Positions 41,768 to 49,376 of a stretch of 64,000 nucleotides of DNA are shown piece after piece (the first letter of the stretch is position 1; each line of letters opens with the position of its first letter). The notes beneath the pieces are model-generated. The model was not told the DNA's origin. It made no database searches and was given only the letters and a program-made list of their open reading frames with translations. Origin of the DNA: an uncultured Bacilli bacterium (GTDB taxonomy: Bacteria > Bacillota_I > Bacilli_A > RFN20 > CAG-826); assembly GCA_934140155.1 (NCBI GenBank), contig CAKPBC010000001.1:310001-374000 (forward strand), written 5' to 3'. A program made the translations under genes and the position numbers.

Positions 41768-43708
41768 TTATTGCTCCTTTATTAAGTAGTTTATTGAAAT
41801 CTTATCGATATTTATTGTCATATCAGAGTTTCCACCCCAAGGATGAGTTGGACAATCGAAAGCAGGACATAAGAAATCTAAAGTAATCTCGTTATCACCG
41901 ATTTCTAAATCAATATCTAATATTTTTAATGTTTCCCATTTGGTAAATCTTTCATCCCAACCGCCAGTTTCATATTCTTGACCTTTATAAGTAATACTAG
42001 GAACCGCAACTTGTTTACCATTAACTTTCATAGTAAATATTTTGTTTATTTCAGCATCTCCAATATCTTTTGGATTGCCATTTGCATCATAATTTAAAAC
42101 ATAATTACTACTTGCAGTCATATTTAAAGATGCCTTTTGTGCAATTTCTGAATAGATATGGAATGTTACTTTATCATTTTTATATATTGAACCTAGATAT
42201 GATCCTTGATTTTTCCCATCCATCTTAGAAGATGCGATTTCTACATAATTACCAGTCTTTCTATATGCTTCAAATTCTTCGACAGATAAAGAATTATTAT
42301 GTTCGGCTTCTAGAGTAATAGTTTTATTAATGGTTTTTTGACATCTTGAACAAGTACCAATATCATTTTCCCATACTAAGTTATGACCAAGTGCTTCAAT
42401 AATTGGCAATGACGTAATTTCGTTTTTACCTTCTTCATCTAAGAACATTTTTCCACAAGCACAGGTGTAGTAAGCATTTATTCCTTTATCGGTACAAGTA
42501 GGTTCTTTGCCCTCTATTTTAGTAAGTTTATGAGTATGATTATTATCAATGTAGTTGACTTTTAAATAATCTACATTAGCTAATTTAGCTTGACCATTTT
42601 CGTCGTTTGCGCCAATGCAAACAAATTTAACACTATTAAAACCTTTTTTTACATCAAACTCACCAAGATTTACTAACTTCCAATTAGCAAATATTGAATA
42701 ACTTCCTTTTTTATCAAGAGTCCACTCCATACCTTCTAATAATTCGTGAGGTAAAGTAGTGACTTGATTATTAAATTGAACTTCAAATGTTTCATCAATA
42801 TAAATATCACCAGCTTTAGTCGGAGCCCAAGAAGATGAACCATCTTCGTTAACCCCAATTGCTAAGGCGTAGGCACTACTAGCATTAAGGATTAAGTTAG
42901 CTTTTATATCTTTGTTAGAGTAGAAGTTGAATATTAATCCTCTACCATAAGCGATTTCACCCATATAAGTATTGTTAGAAGCTGTTTCAATATTAGATAT
43001 TCTTGGTGTATCTTCTTTACCAGAACTATTCATCACACCATTACCAATTAAATCAGTATAGAAAAATTCATTTTCGCTATTTTTAATTTCAGCTTCTATT
43101 AAAGAATAGTTACCAAACATAGTAAATTCATAAGATTTATCGCCATATTCGATAGAGATATTATGTTCTCCAGCACCAACAAAATAGTTCGAATCAGTAA
43201 TAACTTCTTCGTTATCTTTGATGATATAATTGTCTAATGTTTCAATGGAGTTATCTAAGTTAACTACTTTCACTTCTAAATCGTTTTTAAAATTAACATA
43301 TCGTGTTTGTCCATTCTTTTCAATTTTTGAATCATCAACAATTAATTCATTAATTTTAATTTCATCCATAGAAATAACTTTAATAGGATAATCAAGAGAA
43401 CATTCTTCATAAGTAAAAGTTACTTTTGTATCACCTTTAGAAAATTGCTTAGGAGCAATAGTAAATTCTCCATCATATAATTCATCATCAATATCATCAG
43501 ACCATTTTGCAACAAGTTTTAAACCTGTAGTATCAAATGATTCACCGACAATGTAACTAGTTTTTTTAGGACTAGAAAGAACTTCTAAAGAAGTAACATA
43601 TGGATCTTCACTTGTGATTCCACTAATAGAAGTATGAGAAGAACCACTAGTGGCATGTGAACAAGATGATAAAAGAAGTAAGCCTAATAATAAATATATT
43701 TTTTTCAT
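41768..43708 (-). CDS. Lipoprotein with Ig-like and two CBM-like domains
   Basis: The 646-residue product has a lipoprotein signal (LLLGLLLLSSC, cysteine 16). An Ig-like domain (about 40-115, YIVGESFDTTGLKLVAKW) follows, then a first CBM6-like domain (about 200-385, starting IEAEIKNSENEFFYTD), a cysteine/histidine-rich linker (THKLTKIEGKEPTCTDKG, then CACGK and CSRCQK), and a second CBM6-like domain (about 465-640, starting ITLEAEHNNSLS). The last resembles the start of carbohydrate-binding beta-sandwiches. It is the first gene of the minus-strand GH3 operon, 4 nt before the GH3 gene, with TTTGGAGG before its ATG. Role: probable glycan capture at the membrane. Confidence 0.8.
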   Translation of the reverse strand: MKKIYLLLGLLLLSSCSHATSGSSHTSISGITSEDPYVTSLEVLSSPKKTSYIVGESFDTTGLKLVAKWSDDIDDELYDGEFTIAPKQFSKGDTKVTFTYEECSLDYPIKVISMDEIKINELIVDDSKIEKNGQTRYVNFKNDLEVKVVNLDNSIETLDNYIIKDNEEVITDSNYFVGAGEHNISIEYGDKSYEFTMFGNYSLIEAEIKNSENEFFYTDLIGNGVMNSSGKEDTPRISNIETASNNTYMGEIAYGRGLIFNFYSNKDIKANLILNASSAYALAIGVNEDGSSSWAPTKAGDIYIDETFEVQFNNQVTTLPHELLEGMEWTLDKKGSYSIFANWKLVNLGEFDVKKGFNSVKFVCIGANDENGQAKLANVDYLKVNYIDNNHTHKLTKIEGKEPTCTDKGINAYYTCACGKMFLDEEGKNEITSLPIIEALGHNLVWENDIGTCSRCQKTINKTITLEAEHNNSLSVEEFEAYRKTGNYVEIASSKMDGKNQGSYLGSIYKNDKVTFHIYSEIAQKASLNMTASSNYVLNYDANGNPKDIGDAEINKIFTMKVNGKQVAVPSITYKGQEYETGGWDERFTKWETLKILDIDLEIGDNEITLDFLCPAFDCPTHPWGGNSDMTINIDKISINYLIKEQ

Positions 43709-43778
43709 AATCCTCCAAAGAGCAATTATAAATTGCCTAAGTTTAAGATATATGAAAAAAAATTCGTATTATATAAAT

Positions 43779-43795
43779 ATAATGTAAGCGGTTTA
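43779..43795 (-). promoter_or_regulatory. cre-like / shared operator motif of the minus-strand operon
   Basis: ATAATGTAAGCGGTTTA lies 71-87 nt upstream of the lipoprotein start and is the reverse complement of the motif at 30166-30185, with at least 16 identical bases. TATAAT-like sequence is next to it. It suggests joint control of both carbohydrate operons, possibly by CcpA or a LacI-type repressor. Confidence 0.55.
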
Positions 43796-43812
43796 AAAAA
43801 GTGTGCAAGTGG

Positions 43813-45156
43813 CTAATTATTTGTATCTTGCAAGATTATATTTATTTCAAATATGTTGTTATTTGTTGATATTTTGATATCACCATTATATTTTTTTACA
43901 ATTTTATCAATGCTTTTTAAACCAAATCCATGATTTTGATTATCTTTTTTGGTGGTAATAAATTTATTGTTTTCCACTAAGACATTACCATCATAAGAAT
44001 TGTAAATATAAATCAAAATTAATTTGCCTTTTTTGTTAATGTTTAAGCCAATAGTTCTTTTACCGATTTCAACTTTTTCAGTTGCCTCAATAGCGTTATC
44101 AAGTAAATTTCCAAATAATGAGTATATTTCAATAGCGTTTAAAAATGATAAACAATCAGCGTTAATAATACAAGTTAGATCAATATTTTTTCTTAAACAA
44201 ATTGTATTTTTTTCAGTTAAAACAGCATTTAAAGCAGTATTTGTAGTTTTAAAAGTTGAGTCATATTCACTAACAATTTTATTAAAGTCGTTAACAATTT
44301 CTTCATTATCTTTTAAAGAATTTAAGTGATTAGCAAATTGTTTTAAGTCATGGCATTTAATATTCATTGCTTCCATGTTTTCAATGGCGTTCTTATATTG
44401 TTTTTGCTCCAAAACTTGTAATTTTTTTAACACTAATAAATCAGTTTCTGCTTTTTTTCTTTTTGGTAATTCAAATAAAAGTAAAAGAACAACTAAGCAA
44501 CAAAGAATATTAAAAATATGTAAAATACATTTACTAGAAACATTAGAATCTTTTAAGGAATATGTGATTATTGAACTAAATACGATATTTATTGGAATGA
44601 GTAATACTGCAAGTAGAATTGCGGTGGAAGTATCTAATTTTAGTGATTCTTTATCTTTGAGTTGGAAATTAACATAAATAAAAAACAAAAAATAAATTAA
44701 AGCAAATATTTGAATATAAAATGTATATTGTAATGCTTGAATGAACCAAGCTCTACCACCAAAACTAAATATGTTACTAGCGTACATTCCGCCATTATTT
44801 AGTGCATCTTGCGGGATAAAAATAATAAGTGTTTCATAGCATTCTTGAGCAATATGCTGAATAGTATATCCACCCATAGCAAAAATGAATATTTTTTTAA
44901 ACGATTCATCAAAGATAAAATATCCCACTAAGACGGTGATCATAAACATAGTTAAAAACATAATTGAACAATATAAAGAATCAAATGATAAAATTGGTAT
45001 AGCAAAAGAAAAACCAAAACAAATAAGTAATCCGATTGGTAAGCGCCACGCTAAACCTTTTCTTGGTTTAAAATAGAGAAAGAAGAAGCATTCAGCAAGT
45101 ATCAACTCAAGCATAAAAATAGGTCGATATACAAATAATTCAGTTATCTTGTACAT
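43813..45156 (-). CDS. AgrC-like sensor histidine kinase (GHKL)
   Basis: The 447-residue protein has about seven N-terminal hydrophobic segments (residues about 10-220, e.g. LPIGLLICFGFSFAIPIL), a dimerisation segment with the likely phospho-acceptor H in MNIKCHDLKQF, and a GHKL ATPase domain: N box LFGNLLDNAIEATEKV and G box GFGLKSIDKIVKKYNGD. This is the AgrC/CitA-like class that works with LytTR regulators, usually sensing peptides or small ligands. The response regulator gene is 2 nt upstream in the operon. The signal is unknown; it may control the GH3 operons beside it. Confidence 0.9.
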   Translation of the reverse strand: MYKITELFVYRPIFMLELILAECFFFLYFKPRKGLAWRLPIGLLICFGFSFAIPILSFDSLYCSIMFLTMFMITVLVGYFIFDESFKKIFIFAMGGYTIQHIAQECYETLIIFIPQDALNNGGMYASNIFSFGGRAWFIQALQYTFYIQIFALIYFLFFIYVNFQLKDKESLKLDTSTAILLAVLLIPINIVFSSIITYSLKDSNVSSKCILHIFNILCCLVVLLLLFELPKRKKAETDLLVLKKLQVLEQKQYKNAIENMEAMNIKCHDLKQFANHLNSLKDNEEIVNDFNKIVSEYDSTFKTTNTALNAVLTEKNTICLRKNIDLTCIINADCLSFLNAIEIYSLFGNLLDNAIEATEKVEIGKRTIGLNINKKGKLILIYIYNSYDGNVLVENNKFITTKKDNQNHGFGLKSIDKIVKKYNGDIKISTNNNIFEINIILQDTNN

Positions 45157-45158
45157 TA

Positions 45159-45872
45159 TTAAACACCTTTTTTATTTTGATAAAATTCCGCGAGTGCGGA
45201 TATGAAATCAGTTCTTTTTCTTCTTGAAATAGGAAGACTATCTTTCCCTAACAAGACTGTTCCGCCTTCTACAGCTAAAACATAATTCATGTTAACTAAA
45301 ATAAATCTACTAATTCTAAAGAAATTGCATTCTGCTAATTTTTGTTCTATTTCGTATAAGTGTCCAATTGTTTCAATGATTTTTGTGGCCATGTGTATAA
45401 CAAGTTTATTATCAAATACTTCGACATACATAATATCTTTGCAAGATACTATTTCAATCTTATCTTTGGTTTTTATGTTTATTTTGATATCAAAAGTATT
45501 ATTTAGTCTATTAATAGCTCTTTGGATTTTGATAGAGAAGTTAAAATAACTAATTGGTTTAACAATATAGTCTAAAGCTTCTACCTCATAACCATTAACC
45601 GCATATTGAGAAAGATTAGTTACAAATATTAAGACTACAGTTTTATCTATTTCTCTAATTTTTTTTGAAACTTCTAAGCCATTCATATAAGGCATATCTA
45701 TGTCCATGAATATAATGTCGTAATTAGCAGAGAACTTATCAAGAAATCTAATACCATTTTCAAAACATTGAATACTAAATTCAATATTGTTCTCATTTTC
45801 ATATTGTTCTAAATAACTTTTCAATAATGTAAAGTCTTTTATGCTATCTTCAACAATTGCTACTTTGAACAT
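45159..45872 (-). CDS. LytTR-family response regulator
   Basis: The 237-residue protein has a receiver domain (1-120) with phospho-acceptor D57 in IIFMDIDMPYMNG and the conserved K in LDYIVKPISY, and a LytTR DNA-binding domain (about 135-230) with KDIMYVEVFDNKLVIHM and FFRISRFILVNMNYV. LytTR regulators bind pairs of short direct repeats upstream of target promoters. AGGAGT precedes the ATG. It is encoded just before its kinase partner and upstream of the minus-strand carbohydrate operon, which is the nearest possible target. Confidence 0.94.
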   Translation of the reverse strand: MFKVAIVEDSIKDFTLLKSYLEQYENENNIEFSIQCFENGIRFLDKFSANYDIIFMDIDMPYMNGLEVSKKIREIDKTVVLIFVTNLSQYAVNGYEVEALDYIVKPISYFNFSIKIQRAINRLNNTFDIKINIKTKDKIEIVSCKDIMYVEVFDNKLVIHMATKIIETIGHLYEIEQKLAECNFFRISRFILVNMNYVLAVEGGTVLLGKDSLPISRRKRTDFISALAEFYQNKKGV

Positions 45873-46232
45873 AAATTTTTACTCCTATTAAATTGATAAT
45901 ACAATAACAAAAAAATATTGTCAATCAAGTTAAAAAATTAAAAAACTCATAAAATTTATAACTTAAATTATAAAAAATAATGCAAATTCCGTATATTTTT
46001 AGAAGTTAATAAAAACAAATATAATGATAAAATTTATTGAAATACAATTAATTGTTAAAATAACAAAAGCAAATACTAATATTGATGTTATATTAAGTTC
46101 GTTTTAAGTTGTATAGTACAAAACTATAGTTAATTATTCTTCTTAAAATTTAAATTTGAAATATGATTGGAGAAAGCATGAAATTTCATGGAATTTTAAG
46201 CTGCATTGATTTAAAAATAGAATATTTTTTCT
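45873..46232. other. Gene-free stretch
   Basis: This 360-nt AT-rich stretch contains the ribosome site of the response regulator gene at its left end. I see no gene, RNA or clear hairpin in the rest. Confidence 0.5.
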
Positions 46233-46301
46233 AAAAATGCCGCAAAATAACTGCCAAAAATGCCGCAAAATAGTTGACAAAAACGCCGCAAAATGTATAA
46301 G
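46233..46301 (+). promoter_or_regulatory. Three 23-bp tandem repeats overlapping a promoter
   Basis: Units start at 46233, 46256 and 46279, each AAAAA(T/C)GCCGCAAAAT plus a variable end. TTGACA (46274-46279) and TATAAG (46296-46301) with a 16-nt spacer form a promoter across units 2 and 3. A 23-bp period is about two helical turns, so a repressor could bind in a row along one face. Confidence 0.7.
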
Positions 46302-46322
46302 GTAAATTGAAGGAAACATAAT

Positions 46323-46745
46323 ATGAGTACATTAAATAATGACAAAGAATATAAGCCAAGACTATTAGATAAGATAATTGATGAATATTTGGAAAGTTGT
46401 GGTGCAATTTGTATAGAAGGCCCTAAATGGTGTGGCAAAACATGAACATCTTCTCATCATTCTAGTAGTGAGTTTTTAGTTGGAAATCCAGATAATAATT
46501 TTTCTAATAGAGAACTTGCTAAGGTAAGCCCTAATGCTGTACTTAAAGGTCCAAAGCCAAGAATGATTGATGAATGGCAAGAAGTTGCATCATTATAGGA
46601 TGCAGCAAGAGCTTTTGTAGATAAAAGTAATGATTATGGTGGTAAAGAACCTATTCTAAAATGTATTATATGTGGAGTAGTTAATGCGGCGTATAAGCGC
46701 CCTGATGATATTTATGTTATTCCTATCACAGCACTTAAAAACTAA
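46323..46745 (+). pseudogene. Dead DUF4143 ATPase gene with two Trp-to-stop mutations and an internal deletion
   Basis: One frame from ATG 46323 to TAA 46743-46745 reads as an ATPase N-terminus (KPRLLDKIIDEYLESCGAIC, P-loop GPKWCGKT), then a middle part with MIDEWQEVASL, then a jump to the family's C-terminus (RPDDIYVIPITALKN). Two stops interrupt it: TGA at 46443-46445 right after GKT, where the family has W, and TAG at 46596-46598 after EVASL, where the family also has W. Roughly 250 middle residues are missing. The intact family member at the window's left edge ends in the same way. The gene is clearly inactive. Confidence 0.9.
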
Positions 46746-46840
46746 TATTAAAAGTCATAATTTAAATAAATGTAAAATGTTTATTATTCTCTAATGTTAC
46801 AAGATTCATATTGCCAAAATCTTCGTTTTATGTAAAAAAA

Positions 46841-46894
46841 TACATTTTACGAATTCGTTTTGTGTCAATATTTACATTTTACGAAGAAATATTG
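46841..46894. repeat. Direct and inverted repeats around TACATTTTACGAA
   Basis: TACATTTTACGAA occurs at 46841-46853 and 46873-46885 (32-nt period), and a reversed partial copy (AAATGTAAAATG) lies near 46770. CAATATTT (46866-46873) and AAATATTG (46887-46894) flank the second copy. These may be operator sites or scars between the dead ATPase and the aminotransferase. Confidence 0.5.
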
Positions 46895-46908
46895 TAAGAA
46901 AAATAAAA

Positions 46909-46934
46909 ATTGGAACTATTAATTTAATTCCAAT
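46909..46934 (-). terminator. Terminator of the aminotransferase gene
   Basis: On the minus strand ATTGGAA pairs with TTCCAAT and is followed by TTTTATTTTTC. The right-hand arm overlaps the last codons of the gene. Confidence 0.75.
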
Positions 46935-48208
46935 ATTTTATTAATTGACTCAATTTTAACTACTAAAGTAAATAATTTTGCCGCTAACTCTAATTCATTT
47001 AAGGAAGGAAAACTAGGTGCGATTCTAATATTATTATCATTTGGATCATGATGGTAAGGATAAGAACAACCAGCACTAGTTAATTCTAAACCGACTTTTT
47101 TACATTTATCAATGATTGCACTAGCGCATCCATTCATAGATGTAAAAGAAATAAAGTATCCGCCATGAGGCTTAGTCCATGTAGCAATATTTAATTCACC
47201 TAATTCTTCTTCAAATATAGATTCTACTAATTCAAATTTAGGTCTTAATATTTCAGCGTGTTTTTGCATTTGTTTTTTAATACCATCAAGGTTTTTAAAG
47301 AAACGTACATGTCTTAATTGATTTACTTTATCATGACCTATAGTTTGAATAGAAAATTGCTTTTTAATATCTTGCATGTTATTTGTTGATGTTGCAATAG
47401 CCGCTATACCACTACCTGGGAAACTGATTTTAGAAGTAGATGTAAATTTATACACTAAATCAGGATTACCGGCTTTTTTGCATTCATCAAGTATTTCTAA
47501 TAAGAAATCTTGTTTATCTTCGTATAAATGATGTACAGAATAAGCATTATCCCAATAAATTCTAAAGTCTTTAGCGGCAGGTTTTAAATGCGCAAATCGT
47601 TTAACAACTTCTTCAGAATATGTGGTGCCATCTGGATTAGAATATTTTGGTACACACCAAATACCTTTAATAGATGAATCACTAGAGACAAGTTTTTCTA
47701 CCATATCCATATCGGGTCCATCACTATGCATTGGAATATTTATCATTTCAATACCAAAATATTCAGTAATTGCAAAATGTCGATCATATCCAGGAACTGG
47801 ACATAACCATTTTACTTTATCTAATTTGCACCATGGAGTGGAACCCATAACACCATGTGTCATACTTCTTGAAATACAATCAAACATCACATTTAATGAT
47901 GAATTACCAAAAATAATAATATTATCACTTGGTACTTCAATAATTTCACCTAATAGACGTCGGCATTCGGTTATTCCAAATAAAACACCATAATTACGGC
48001 AATCAAAACCATCTTCACATGTTAAATCATTTTGAGAAGAAAGAACATCCATCATACCCATTGATAAGTCTAGCTGTTCTTGACATGGTTTACCTCTTGC
48101 CATACTGATGTTTAAATTTAAAGATTCGTATTTTTGTAATTCTTTTTCAAGTTTGTTTAATTCGATTTTTAGTTCGTTTTTGCTTAAATTTTTATATGCT
48201 TTAGTCAT
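46919..48208 (-). CDS. PLP-dependent aminotransferase (PF12897, aspartate aminotransferase type)
   Basis: The 429-residue protein belongs to the aminotransferase family that starts with an ARGKPCQEQLDLSMGM motif (residues 37-52). PLP-binding residues are visible: N191 in YSNPDG, D220 and Y223 in YWDNAY, and the Schiff-base lysine K260 in TSTSKISFPGSG. Members have been described as aspartate aminotransferases, transferring the amino group between aspartate and 2-oxoglutarate; exact substrate cannot be read from sequence. It is the only clear housekeeping metabolic enzyme in the window and stands alone with its own terminator. Confidence 0.92.
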   Translation of the reverse strand: MTKAYKNLSKNELKIELNKLEKELQKYESLNLNISMARGKPCQEQLDLSMGMMDVLSSQNDLTCEDGFDCRNYGVLFGITECRRLLGEIIEVPSDNIIIFGNSSLNVMFDCISRSMTHGVMGSTPWCKLDKVKWLCPVPGYDRHFAITEYFGIEMINIPMHSDGPDMDMVEKLVSSDSSIKGIWCVPKYSNPDGTTYSEEVVKRFAHLKPAAKDFRIYWDNAYSVHHLYEDKQDFLLEILDECKKAGNPDLVYKFTSTSKISFPGSGIAAIATSTNNMQDIKKQFSIQTIGHDKVNQLRHVRFFKNLDGIKKQMQKHAEILRPKFELVESIFEEELGELNIATWTKPHGGYFISFTSMNGCASAIIDKCKKVGLELTSAGCSYPYHHDPNDNNIRIAPSFPSLNELELAAKLFTLVVKIESINKILELN

Positions 48209-48246
48209 AAAATCACCTACTTACTACACAATTATTATGATATAAA

Positions 48247-48284
48247 AAGAGAATGTTAACCGAACTTAATTTAAACATTCTCTT
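48247..48284 (-). terminator. Terminator of the surface-protein operon
   Basis: AAGAGAATGTT (48247-48257) pairs perfectly with AACATTCTCTT (48274-48284). On the minus strand it follows the gene ending at 48302 and leads into TTTTTATA. Confidence 0.85.
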
Positions 48285-48301
48285 TAATTATTATTAAACA
48301 A

Positions 48302-49357
48302 CTATTTATTCTTTTTTGTTTTTAAAACAAATGCATAACTAATTAATGAAATAGTTGCAATAGAAAGAATTAATACATAAGTCATTGTAGAATTATTAGT
48401 TGTAATTATATTTACTAAACTTTGAGAAGTGTTTTCTGATTTTGTAATTGCTAATGAATTACGTACATATTCAATTTGATTAGCAACTGTAACACCATCT
48501 TTAATTATAGTAGCATCCACAAGTGCTTTTACTTCTAAATCTAATGCGTCATATTCTGCAATTAATGCACTCATTTCTGCACGTTTTGTTTCATCTTTAA
48601 GATTTTCACAGAAATTATCATCATAAGCTTTCCATTTATTAACAAAAGCAGTAGCTTTTTCTTCATTAGTTAGTTCAGATGCTTCATTTAAAACATAGAT
48701 ACAAGGAGTGCCGTAATTTGCATTTGTTTTGTATGAAGTAGCAGATGTAAAATTTAAATTAGCATAACCATTAGTCAAAAATGTTGAGCCTGTATTGCCA
48801 TTACCTTGAGCATATATAGTTTTATTGTTTCTAGTAAATATTGGAAAATCATCATTATTTCCGTAATATTTTGTCGTTAGTGCGAAATCTGAATAATATT
48901 GTGTATCAGTGAATAATTTGTTTTCTTTATCAAAATATACACTTGTGTTGTAACTTGAATTTTTAACAAGTATTTTTGAATTATTGATGGATAATTCAAA
49001 TAAGTCGTCTACTTTAGTAACATCAAATACAAACTCAGGTGCATTACTAATTATATTATTTGAACTATCAACTAATTTGCTTTTTAAATATCCACGGGCT
49101 ATATAACTTGATGTATTGGCTAAATCATTAGTAGCAAAAACTAATCCGTTTGTTGGATTTTCAGTTGCTAATATTACTTTTGCACCATCTTTAACTTTAT
49201 CCATATTACTTGTTGTAACACGAGAGAAAGTATTTTCTCCAATTGTAATTGTGGCATTTGTGTCTACTTCAGCTTTAACTTCTTTAACGGCTTCTTTATT
49301 ACCTGCTAATGCAAATGGCATAACAAGTAATGATAAATACATAAATAATTTTTTCAT
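48302..49357 (-). CDS. Secreted, membrane-anchored protein of unknown function
   Basis: The 351-residue product has a signal peptide (MKKLFMYLSLLVMPFALA) and one C-terminal membrane segment (TYVLILSIATISLISYAFVL) followed by KTKKNK, so the body is displayed outside. The first 230 residues are beta-rich (TITIGENTFSRVT at the start) and about 235-300 are helical, with NEEKATAFVNKWKAYDDNF. The pattern resembles gut-bacterial surface proteins with an OB- or lipocalin-like N-terminus, but I cannot name a family. It is the third and last gene in the row with the two large lipoproteins upstream, 19 nt after the second. Confidence 0.75.
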   Translation of the reverse strand: MKKLFMYLSLLVMPFALAGNKEAVKEVKAEVDTNATITIGENTFSRVTTSNMDKVKDGAKVILATENPTNGLVFATNDLANTSSYIARGYLKSKLVDSSNNIISNAPEFVFDVTKVDDLFELSINNSKILVKNSSYNTSVYFDKENKLFTDTQYYSDFALTTKYYGNNDDFPIFTRNNKTIYAQGNGNTGSTFLTNGYANLNFTSATSYKTNANYGTPCIYVLNEASELTNEEKATAFVNKWKAYDDNFCENLKDETKRAEMSALIAEYDALDLEVKALVDATIIKDGVTVANQIEYVRNSLAITKSENTSQSLVNIITTNNSTMTYVLILSIATISLISYAFVLKTKKNK

Positions 49358-49376
49358 AGTTTTATTTCTCCTTTAT

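Noticed and set aside
46211..46438. Minus-strand ORF of 75 codons near 46.3 kb
   Set aside because: It overlaps the promoter repeats and the P-loop region of the DUF4143 pseudogene and has no ribosome site.
46323..46745. TGA as tryptophan (Mycoplasma-type code)
   Set aside because: Intact genes such as cas1 and the GH3 at 38656 end with TGA and use TGG for Trp; the frame also has a TAG and a deletion.
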